Source of the DNA: Hymenochaete sp. R1
Taxonomy: Eukaryota > Basidiomycota > Agaricomycetes > Hymenochaetales > Hymenochaetaceae
NCBI GenBank assembly: GCA_019400425.1
Contig: JAFREE010000233.1
Coordinates: 1 to 28,709, forward strand
Reading direction: 5' to 3'
DNA length: 28,709 nucleotides
Shown: positions 1 through 9,942 of the stretch, piece after piece
Layout of the letters: each line of letters starts with the position of its first letter
Numbering within the stretch: position 1 is the first letter of the stretch
The notes under the pieces: model-generated
What the model saw: only the letters and a program-made list of their open reading frames with translations
Databases searched by the model: none
Told to the model about the DNA's origin: nothing
Made by a program: the position numbers and the translations under genes

Positions 1-507
1 GAGTATTGGCTCACTTTAGGCGGAACTGACTTTACTCAACTTGTCGGATTTACTGACTCCGACGGTATGACGACTCCAGGAAACAGACCCATAATGGGAT
101 ATATATTTAAACTCGGAACTTCACTTATATCATGGTCTAGCAAACGCGCGACCATGGCTACTTTATCAGTTACTGAAGCTGAACTTGTTGCCCTTGCCTA
201 CGCATCACAAGAGGCAATATACCTAAAGAACTTTGTCAATGAAGTACTGCAGACTTCAGAGACACCTACTACTATTTATACCGATAGCGCTTCTACACTT
301 GCTATCATAAGCGCTCCTGAAGAACAACACACTCAAAGAACTAAACATTTCGACATACGAAAGAACTTTATAAGTGATCGTATTCAGAACGGTTATTTTA
401 CATTACAACACGTTTGCACTAATGATCAACAAGCAGACTTACTTACTAAATCACTTGCGTCTGACAAAGTCAAGCGTTTCATGGAACTACTTCACATTCA
501 CGCTTGA
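1..507 (+). CDS. Ty1/copia retrotransposon polyprotein, C-terminal RNase H part (5' truncated by window edge)
   Basis: The frame is open from base 1 to a TGA at 505-507. It encodes the last ~168 residues of a copia Pol, which degrades the RNA strand during reverse transcription of the element. Visible RNase H landmarks are GFTDSDG (first catalytic Asp, near the left edge), SVTEAELVALAYASQEA (catalytic Glu), YTDSAS (second Asp) and RTKHFDIRKNFI, followed by the usual late motif QQADLLTKSL. No frameshift or stop is seen in this part, so the element may be fairly young. Protease, integrase and most of the reverse transcriptase would lie left of the window. A polypurine tract (AGGGGAG, 508-514) follows the stop directly, as expected before a 3' LTR. 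Confidence 0.93.
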   Translation, partial: EYWLTLGGTDFTQLVGFTDSDGMTTPGNRPIMGYIFKLGTSLISWSSKRATMATLSVTEAELVALAYASQEAIYLKNFVNEVLQTSETPTTIYTDSASTLAIISAPEEQHTQRTKHFDIRKNFISDRIQNGYFTLQHVCTNDQQADLLTKSLASDKVKRFMELLHIHA

Positions 508-514
508 AGGGGAG

Positions 515-689
515 TGTTGAAGTAAACACTACTTACTTAATCATTCTTACTTAATTGTATTTGTAATTCTCTCACGGTCTCCTGAATATGTACCTACTAT
601 CAGTCCGTGTGAAGAATATCATCTTGACTTCGTTCCACTATCTTCCTTAAAAAACTGACATCTAAGATTACATACTCAGCAGTTCCACA
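515..689 (+). mobile_element. Probable 3' LTR of the copia element
   Basis: The segment starts with TGTTGAAG directly after the polypurine tract. It can be read to a CA end at ...CAGTTCCACA, giving about 175 bp, in the size range of small fungal copia LTRs. The right end is inferred from the imperfect TGTTGAA / TTCCACA terminal inverted match. The 5' LTR and target-site duplication lie outside the window, so the boundary cannot be verified. The left boundary is much more secure than the right. Confidence 0.6.
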
Positions 690-2611
690 TGCAACGTAAT
701 TGCGAATTTCATCCGTCCAACCCTTTCTCGAACCAACTAGCCGTCCTCAAAGTCATTCAACAAAATCGGCCAAAACGACACGAACTGACACCGACTTATT
801 CGCCCCGATCCACCCTTCGGTGCCATGAAGATACATGCAGCTGTCACAGACTCGAATCCTTTGCGACTATACCCGACTCTTTATTGTATGATGGTAGAAG
901 TCGAGGCAACGAGAGCATAGGGTTCTGAGTCAACATACACCTACTCCCTTAAGAAGCGAAGCAGCAGAAAAATTGTCGATGCTGAGCAATGCATCAGACT
1001 CCAGTTTTGGGAAGGAGACAAGAATGGAATCGAGAATGCCGAAAAGAAATGGAACGTGAAACAAACATGAATAGAGAAACCTAGATAATATAGATGGTGT
1101 CAACATGAGATTGGGGCGAGTGACCTCTGCATTTTTCTCCATTCAAGAAGACAACAACAGCTTCAATAGAAAAGGTTGGTCTGATTAGATGACTGCCTGC
1201 GTGACTGCGAGTTATCGCACCAGCGTGAAATACCGCGACAGATTTACCTACTGCCACGGACGACAGCAACAAGGGAGAGGTGGGTTTAAAGTGACCACAA
1301 GAGTGATGGTTTTGAAGATGATGCCTCACTTTCCCGTACAACGCCGACCGCACACCGCACGACTAAATGGTTGCGCTCGAGGAGAATGTGGTCGGCAAGA
1401 GATGACCAAATTTGAAATGAAAAGGTGAAAAAAAAGTGATGTGTTGTTGGCAGTAGTAAATGAATCCTTTCCAGCTTGCTCAGGATGTTACCTGAGCTCG
1501 TTGTCGTAGTACACATCATACCTGCAACCGAAGTAGATATAGGCAGCGTTCGCAAAGCACCAGAGCGAGCGGGCTCCGTGATTTCAAATATGAACGCCTT
1601 TTGCCCGAGGGGCTGTCATCCTTGTCCAAGCAATGCGCCCGTCCTTCCGACCGAGGAAAATGTGCTTGTCCTCATCTCTGCGTCTTCCAAATCAATGGAG
1701 GCCACAGGTCCACAACGAAGACTATTCAGACATTGCTTGCATCAAGAACGAGCCCATCGAAGTATGCGGTGCAATGTACCGTTTGAATGCGTCTATGTGC
1801 GAGCAAGATGGATGTCTGAGTGCAAGCTGTGTATATATGAAGCATTAATATCAGAACGTCTTCGTCTTTGTCTTGGATGTGGGCTGGTGGCTGTTGAACA
1901 ACTTGAAGTGAACACGCTGAAATTGCTCTCGGAGAGAAAATCGGACCGGGCTGAGCCGAAAATCGATCGACATTCCGGTTCGGCCAAGATCAAAGAGCAG
2001 AGCGAACCGACTTCAACTTGCAGAAAGACACCTCCTACTCCCTACCCATGTACAGTACAGTGAGAACATTAACTCCCCCATCTCGAGTCCGGAGAGGTTG
2101 GATGCCAGCATCTTGCGACGATAAAAACACGACTCATTTTCCCCAACCCGAGCATATGCACAAGCTGTGCCCATCAGCGCCGCCATGGTAATCCACCCAT
2201 ACTGCCATACAGTCTCCGAATTGCAAAGCACAATCTATCTACACCTGGCGAGGTGGAAAAAGGTCTGTAGAGACGAGTCCATGAATCATGTGTAGTGGAT
2301 CTGAACAATCCATACACTGCGTGTCTCATCTGACAGCAAAAGAGCTCTCCGGGATGTCTTTCTGACGTGCTTGTACCGCTTTTGTACTCTATGCATTATA
2401 ACGAAGCGTTACTTCATACAACTTGAAGTTCTTGGTTCGCCAATTTGACGGAGACACAGTATTCGAGCCGTCTTATCATGTCTCTGTCTCAGAGTAACCC
2501 AGCGCATAACCTTGATATTACGGCCAGAGAATGACGACACCTGTATTAAATAACGTGGGCGCTGTATTGAATCCTCGGGATTTTTTTCGCAGCAATGTCG
2601 ACGGTCAAAAC
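690..2611. other. Intergenic stretch with no supportable gene
   Basis: Codon-length openings exist on both strands, the longest being a 195-codon plus-strand ORF at 1476-2063. Their translations are rich in Cys, Arg and Ser, show no recognisable domain, and have no convincing splice-linked partners. The last ~250 bp should hold the promoter of the NACHT-WD40 gene: AT-rich runs at about 2390-2405 and 2543-2552 precede its first in-frame ATG. Nothing else is recognised here. Confidence 0.5.
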
Positions 2612-5600
2612 ATGAACTCGCCTGATATGCGTTTTTCCCGTACCACTATGTGCAACATGGACGAACAATCTGGTGAACGCCCTCGGTGAGTAACTATTCC
2701 ATTCACATAACAACTTCATCTAAGACTAGTTTAGGTTTCTCGAAATGAAGCAGGTAATAATCAAGGACTTTCGACATCCATCTAAGTTCCGAGTTGTCCT
2801 GGAGCATCATACAGGTGCTAAAGAAATTATCGAAGCCAAGAAGAAGAGCATCGAAGCAACTCTTGATCTTGACACATACGCAGACACTCTGTACACATTC
2901 TGAATGCATTGATCAGCTTTCCTAACAGTTTTGTGGACGTACAAAACCCCCTGACCATCCAAGTCTATCGCAACAATGACAGTCAGAAGAACGCCCCTTC
3001 CAAAGTATTGAAAGTGGTGGATAATGATACGGAATGGTGTGAAGTGGAGATGACCGCTGGTGAGCATCTTATTCTTGACATGGTTCTACCCCGTCTCACG
3101 CTGCTGTACAGAGTATGGTATGAACATCAAGTTAAGGCTAGGGGAACGGAAAGAAGTATGAACCCATGCAATACTATGCCAGCCTTGACACTTATACTCT
3201 AATTATTTAGGCCTCCTTCGTTGCTAACTTTCGGTTGGAACAAGCGGTTGCAGCTCTCGATTCTAAAAAAGGCGTGATGCACAAACTGGAGAAGGGAGTG
3301 CAGTGCTTGAAATTGGTGGTGGATATCGGGGCAGAAGTATCGGAAGTGAGATTTCCAGATCTTCCCGCATTTTCTCCACTCATAACATCTCTTTTGAAGC
3401 TGAATAGTGAAGCCAAAATCGTCGTTTCTGTTATACGCCTGGTTTTCAACGTACGTCCCCCTCTTTAAGTTCCATTGCATATTCTCATTTTCCGCCAGCG
3501 CATCGGAAATATCCCAAGAGAATGCCAAAGATTGCGGGAACTCACCTTGGACCTTGCGAGTGAACTGGAACGATGCGCTCAGGCCGGAAAGGTTTTCAAG
3601 ACTAGGTTTGTTCGAAAGGTTTTGAACAAGTTCATTGAACTGGTGATCAAGTCTGCCCATGAGATCGCAGCCATCCATTCCAAGTCCAAGACAAGTGGGT
3701 GTCCTTACTATTTCCCTATACATGTCTAACTCTTTTCAAGAGCTCGTTATTGAAATGTTCTTTTCGCCACGTTCGACAGCGATAGACAAACTTGAAAATG
3801 CTCTTAGAAAGCATAAAGAAAAGATTCGTGATGCTTTCCTCACAGATATCCGAGACGGAGTGGCTGCAGTTCAGCAAGATACCTCCAAAATCAAAAGAGA
3901 AATTATGAAAGCAAATAGTGCTCTAGACGACTTACGCGTGTATCAGGACACTAATGAGATCAAGATGCTTCTCCAGCACATAGTCCCTCCAAAGGAAAGC
4001 TTGTTCTCGGGGAAGTCGGAATGCCTTTTTGGTACTCGTCAATCCATATTGCATGGTATACAGCAATGGTCGAAGGATAGCTCAAGTGCAGCGAGGTTGT
4101 TCTGGCTTTACGGCGTCGCTGGCTGCGGGAAGAGCACAGTGGCAGCTTCCGCATCTCATGCATTTGGGGGTCGGCTGGCAGGGTCATTATTCTGCAAACG
4201 GGATCAGGACACAAGACGGAACCCACTTCAATTGATTCGATCCATCGCTTTCTATCTTGCGAAAGTGAATCCGACTTACAAGAGTGCTTTACTGGAAGTG
4301 CTCCAGGATCCCGAGACGTTCATTAATGAAGACTTACAGACTCAGTTTGGCCGCCTCTTGAGGGGACCGTTGCTGGCGAGTCGCGATTTAATCGTATCTT
4401 CTTCAGCAATAATCGTGATCGATGCATTGGACGAGTGTAGTGACGCGGACAAGGTGGTGAGGCTTTTAGTGGAGCTAGTCGATCTTGCACCTTGGATGTT
4501 GATCTTTGTCACCAGTCGTGACCTTCCAGAGATCCGTCGTGCATTAGAGAAACTCCAGAAACAGATGGAGGAACGGGACCTATTCAAATACGATGCCGAA
4601 GATGATATCCGCACTTATCTCAATCATCAGCTCTCGGAAGATGGACAACTCGTGGACCTTCAGCCTTTTGTGACAACGGAAATGGTTGATACGCTGGTTT
4701 CCAAATCTCAAGGGTTGTTTATCTGGATGTATACGATGGTCGAGTTTGTTGTCAAGGTCGAATTCAGTAAACTCGAGACGCTGGAAATCGTCCTCCATTT
4801 GGAAAATACCGTCAAATCGGAAGCAGCTCTGGATGGCATCTATCGAACTGTCCTTGAAAATGCGGCAGGATCTACGAATACCGGCAAAGAAATCGTCCGA
4901 TACATCATTGGATTCATCCTTGTCACCTCGACCAACTTACCCCTCTCGATCTCTGCCCTTCACGCTTTCCTCCCCCCATCGCTCTCAGTACTGGACACCG
5001 AATTCCTCACGGTGTTTAAAAAGCTTCCTCCAGTGCTCATCTTGGACAAAAATGGCCTTGTTCGAGTGTACCACATCTCATTTTTGGATTTCTTGTCAAA
5101 AGAAGCTCGCTGCCTTGATTTCTTCATGGGTCTATCAGTGCTCCATGCAGCAATGGCAACGGGATGTCTAGAAATCATGGAGAGCGGAACTCGGAACTCT
5201 AAGCGTCAGCGAATTGTTCCGAAAGGCCTCAAATTCAACATATGCAACCTTGAGTCGTCGGACACTCCGAATAGCGAAGTGATCAGCCTTGCCGGACGTA
5301 TCACGAAATGCACCTCACTGGAACTCCGTTACAGTTGCATGTATTGGACGGAACATCTACAATTGGCGGGTTCTGATATTCAGAACTTGAATACGCAAGA
5401 CATGTTGCGTTCACTAATGTGCTCTTCCCGTGCACTTTTTTGGTTGGAGGTCATTAGTCTTTTAGGATTCCTCCAGCCTGCACGAAAAAGCCTTGCGCGA
5501 CTGTCTGCAAATCAAAAGGCGAGTGAATTTGCATGTTGTGTGTTATCTCGGATTAACGGAGGAGTTCAGATCTTCAGGGATGATTTCACGATTCCTAAAT

Positions 5601-7486
5601 TGCTTTCCGAAATGTTTCTCTTTTTGGATCGGTCATTTCTCCCTATTTCTGTCAGCACCCCTCACTTGTATATTTCAGCATTGGCATGGCTTCCCAAGGC
5701 ATCGAAACTTTGGGATGGATGGAAAGTCGAGTTCGCCCGTTTGGATATTCTATCCCGAACTGTTGGTCAATACTCACCTAATCTATTCGAGATTCACCCG
5801 CCGTCTATCGTATGTGGCTTCGCTATCTCGCCAGATGGATGTTGTGCCATTTTGGGCTCAAAAGATGGTGTCATACGCTTCTGGGACTTGCATGCAGGCA
5901 CGCGAGTGGGAGAGGACTTGAAGGCACGCGAAAGGGGTGTCTATGCACTTTCATTCTCGTGTGGTGGCAATATCATCGCCTCGGGTTCTTCGGTCGGAGC
6001 CGGTATCCGTCTGTGGGGTCCCGAAACGCGCCTTTGTCATGGGGAATCCTTGTATGGTCATATGCGCGGTGTGTTGCACCTATCATTTGCACCTAATGAA
6101 CATCTCTTGGCCTCTGCATCCCACGACAAAACAATCAGACTGTGGGATTTGGCCGCACGCACCTGCATCAAAGTGTTCATTGGGTACTCAGACCAGGTGT
6201 GGAAAGTGATGTTCTGTCCTGACAGCTCGCGCATCATGTCTTCCTCTAATGACCATACAACTCCTATCTGGGATGTTGAGACTGGTGAACAATTGGGTGA
6301 ACCGCTCATTGGCCATGCTTTCGATTATTCCATGGATGGATCACGCATCGTATCCAGAGCAAGGGACAAAGCGTTGAGACAGTGGGATGCGAAAACAGGC
6401 AAACAGATAGGTGAACCAGTAACTATCAACTTCTCAATCCATTTTGTTGCTTTCTCGCCTGACGGAAAGTACATTGCAACGGGAAACGGCGTATCTGTCT
6501 ATCTATGGGACAGTTCTTCCATTTCTCTGGTGGCACAATATGAAGCAGCTGCTAGAAATGCAACTTTCTCTCCCGACGGGACAAGAATCTTCGCAAAAGA
6601 TCACTCTTCTATCAAAGTGATAGACGTTCGTCAAAGGAGGCCAAGTCATCCGCAAGGTGCCAGTCACGCAAAAGTGGTTCTGTGCGCAAGAGTGTCGTAC
6701 GACGATTCCTGCATCCTATCGATTCACATGGGCGGACATCTTCGGAGATGGAACCACCAATCCGGCGCGCTCATGCAAAAGTTTAAGCTATTTCATCCAA
6801 GTGGTATCCAGTCCGCTTCATTTTCTCACGACTGCAAGTACATTGCAACTGGGGGTTCAGATGGGAAGTTGTGGCTCTGGGATGCACATGAAGGCGAAAT
6901 TCTGCATGGACCGCTTGATGGACATAGCAGAAGCATTAATTGCTGTGCTTTCTCAAAGGATGGGACAAAGGTGGTCACTGGATTGGATGACTCAACACTG
7001 AGGATATGGGATGTCACTACTGGCACTTGCATATTTGAGCCGTTGTGGGGACACACGAGCGTCATTAATTCAGTCGCGTTTTCTCCAAATAGCTCGCATA
7101 TCGTGTCTGGATCGAATGATCGTAAACTACGATTGTGGGATACCGAAACAGGCAGCGCTATAGGTGGACCCTTGGTCGGGCATAAGGGTTCAGTCTATAG
7201 TGTCGACTTTTCTCCAGACGGCCACCTCCTCGCATCTGGGGGTTGGGATGACACCCTACGCGTCTGGGACGTGAAAAGCAGACAATCTTTCTGCGATCCC
7301 CTCAGAGGACACACAGATTGCGTGGAGAGCATGTTATTCTCCCCCGACGGAAAGCACATATTCTCAGGATCAAGGGATGGTTCCATTCGATCTTGGGACC
7401 CATTCGAAGGCGTGTCAGCTGGGTCATCGTTGCGCGGCCACTCCGACGGGATCAGGCATCTGGAAATTTCACATGACGGCTCTTGA
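2612..7486 (+). CDS. NACHT-WD40 STAND/NLR-type receptor, prematurely stopped in its last WD blade
   Basis: Seven-exon model: 2612-2685, 2735-2890, 2929-3059, 3112-3155, 3211-3450, 3499-3694, 3741-7486; it stays in frame and gives 1528 residues to the first TGA. Order: a C2-like N-terminus (about residues 25-135, with NPLTIQVYR), a helical/coiled-coil part (to about 345), and a NACHT NTPase with Walker A GVAGCGKST (about 405-413) and Walker B IIVIDALDEC (about 504-513). A helical linker follows, then WD40 repeats from about residue 960. I count 13 blades before the stop and a 14th straddling it, consistent with two seven-blade propellers. Members of this family are STAND switches thought to act in nonself or heterokaryon recognition, with the WD array as sensor; that role is inferred here. 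The first ATG and the 38-bp intron 2891-2928 are the weakest parts. Blade 5 (near 6315) is shortened. The remnant after the stop is listed separately. Confidence 0.85.
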
Positions 7487-7738
7487 CTGGTCTCCGGTAG
7501 CGCTGATGGGTCCATTCAAGTATGGGATACGCGATCATTCTCCGGAAAAATTGAGAATACTGTGTGCGGATGCAAAGTCCTGTGTCCAGAAAACGTTCCC
7601 TCAACAATCTCAGATGATGGATGGATTTGATTGAAAGAAGGGGCACTGCTGGTATGGGTTCCAGCCCCGCATCGGAACGCTACGATGACTCAGAGTTTTC
7701 TTTGCATCTCGGAAAACGACGAGGATCAACCAATTTGA
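7487..7738 (+). pseudogene. In-frame remnant of the NACHT-WD40 C-terminus (rest of blade 14 plus tail)
   Basis: Past the TGA at 7484-7486 the same frame continues with LVSGSADGSIQVWD, the second half of a normal WD repeat. The segment IENTVCGCKVLCPENVPS and a tail DDGWI-(TGA 7628-7630)-LKEGALLVWVPAPHR follow, and the frame then closes at TGA 7736-7738. DGW...LLVWVP is the usual closing tail of agaricomycete NACHT-WD40 proteins, so 7736-7738 is probably the ancestral stop. Both internal TGAs sit where an Arg codon would be normal; for the first, WD repeats usually read DGSRLVSGS. One C-to-T change from CGA explains each. A sequencing error or a natural truncated allele cannot be excluded from one sequence. 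Confidence 0.75.
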
Positions 7739-9942
7739 ATCAATTGGGAAAAGATGCGCCACGGGAAAGACTGGACGAGCATCAGGACGAAGTATTGAGC
7801 ACTAGGACTGTTTGAAGCTAACCTGTTAAATTGTGAGTGAGAAGTTGTGTGCTTCTTTTAAAATTCTATTGGACGGAAAGCTTACAAGTATTCTATTTAT
7901 TAGATTATACACATAGGGGTTCCAAACCATACCCAAAGTCCATTGCGAATCCTTGCTGTTTTCTGTGATTGCCTATTTTTTTTCAAGGAATTATTCATAT
8001 TTGTTTTGTTTTTGTTCAAGGTATACACAGTATTTGGAATGCACTGTCCATTAGCTTGAATCATAAATCTTTGCCCACTCGTGAAAGCAGCTCCTGCACT
8101 TAAAATAAACAGGCCAAACTTACGACGATTTCCTTCTATCTTTCTTGCTCTGCTGCTGCATCCTTAGAGTTTCCTCAAGCTATACATAATGCTACATCTC
8201 ATCTCTGTATTCATCACCATCATCAGCTGCGCCGTACGAATCAACGATGGCTTGAACACTTTCTATGACTCGCCTTCACCTTATTGCCAAGTATGACAAT
8301 CAGTTTTCAATTGTGATTACAATGAAGGCAAAGTCGAGCTCGGCTTTTCGTGCATGTCTGGCTCAGGAGAGGACAGATGTGTCGGTACAATAAAAGAAGC
8401 AATACTCTTTGAGTTATTTGGCGAGCGTTGAGAACTGATGGCCTTCCGTGTTAAAGATAGTTTTGACTGTGTGGGAAACCTGGCTTGGAGAAATTGAATT
8501 GGCCTCTCTATTTGAGCATGGCCGAAGGAGTAGGACTCACGACATATTCACTCTTCAAGGTGTTTCATCGCTCTCTGAAAAAACAGGCCAATCTTGAGGT
8601 TGTACAGATTGTTGCCATCATCGAAGGTGTCCATTACTGGTCGTCAAAGAGAAACAAGGGTTCCAAAACACCAGAAACGAGCAGTTGATAGTGTTGAACG
8701 CCACTTGTTATTTGCCGAATGATGATCGAAGGCGGTTAATACTATTCCAGCTGTACGTTGTTACTAGATGTGAGACGAGCCTGGTAGGTCTTCTCGGCCG
8801 ATCGAAGACTGATTAGTTTGTCCGTTCCCCTGCATAGGAGATCAGTGAGCCTGACGAAGCCCTATCTTATACTCGCATAGTGATAAGAAGAAAAAATACT
8901 GAAAAACTGACGTGTTTTGGATGTTAGACAATCCGGAGGTAATGTGCATGTGGGAAGAAACCTGAAAGCATCATGTTTTGTCATTCGAAAACGGGAAGAG
9001 ACGTCATTCGGACGCACCTATTCCGAGCGAGCTCACCGGTGTCGAACGAGAGATCAAGACTGGCAATGATTCATTCAGTGTTTTTTCACCGGTACAGGAC
9101 AAGTTGAAAGGGGTCATTGCCAGTCACCAATGACTCAATGAGCCGCCTCTGATCGATCGTAGCTACGTATCGATTCGAAGTCAGTCTATTCGGAGTTGCC
9201 TGCACTAATATTAATACTGCTGTGCTGGGTTGGCAGGCTTCGCGGATGATGGTGGTGGCGGTAAAAGAAGAAGACTGAAAGTGGAGTGAAGCCGAAGCCG
9301 AAGAATCTGGACCGGGCCGAGGCTCGAATGAGTGAGTGAGAGGGACCGGAAGCAAAAGCGGGGGAAAGGGACGAAGAAGCCGAAGAAGCCGAGAAGTTGA
9401 CGTAATTTGATGATCTGCGCTGGATTTACTTGAGCGAAAATATTTAATTTAAAAATATCGGACTGAATTGAAATTAAAATATATGAGATCACCGCTCTCG
9501 AAGTTCGCGTGACATCGCTCTGCACTTTAATATATGTGAGGCCAGTCGACTCGTCCCTCTTCCTCTCTTTCCAACCACCACCATCTCCTTCTCCTGCTGC
9601 TCGTCGCTCGTCAACAGCAACAACGACGACGGCGACGGCGACAGCATCAACGACGACAACGGCGACTGCAACGACGACGACGACGAGCATTGCCTCCACA
9701 TCCCTGCGCTCGGTTGCCATCGGGGGATCTACCTGGAGACGCGTATAATTTGCCTTCACACACCTCAACACGCGCCCATATCCTCCGCAGCAACCTATAC
9801 ATTTCAGCCGCTGCCGCTCTCTTGCCATCTCCTCTTCTTCCTCCTTCGTCCATCTACGCTGGCCGTCTGCACCCCTCTTGCTCTTCTTCAAGACCCCAGC
9901 GTCCTCGACTATTCCTGCACACCTACTCATCTAGCTTTTCGA
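7739..9942. other. Intergenic region and 5' leader of the C2H2 gene
   Basis: From 7739 to about 9430 I see no coding signal: the openings on either strand are short and give unrecognisable translations. A strongly AT-rich stretch at 9441-9486 and again near 9526-9534 could supply the core promoter of the downstream zinc-finger gene. About 9540-9942 is pyrimidine-rich with no ATG on the plus strand until 9943, as expected of a long fungal 5' leader. Just before it are a nine-codon ORF (9482-9508) and an ATG directly followed by TGA (9534-9539). These would be upstream ORFs if transcription begins early enough. Confidence 0.5.
9611..9688. repeat. CAA/CGA/CGG trinucleotide-rich microsatellite
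   Basis: An impure run of CAA, CGA and GGC-type triplets lies in the leader of the C2H2 gene. It creates long but meaningless openings on both strands (poly-Thr/Ala on plus, Val/Ala-rich on minus). It is probably transcribed as part of the leader and may be length-variable between strains. Confidence 0.75.

Noticed and set aside
846..858. ACTCGAATCC string resembling a tRNA B box
   Set aside because: No cloverleaf, acceptor stem or A box could be built around it.
4686..5171. 161-codon plus-strand ORF inside the NACHT-WD40 gene
   Set aside because: Out-of-frame overlap with the long conserved exon; no domain.
8485..8688. 67-codon ORF between the NLR and C2H2 genes
   Set aside because: Starts at TTG; no domain and no flanking exons.
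9211..9930. 239-codon minus-strand ORF upstream of the C2H2 gene
   Set aside because: It is the antisense reading of the pyrimidine-rich leader and trinucleotide repeat, giving Val/Ala/Asp/Arg low-complexity protein with no domain.
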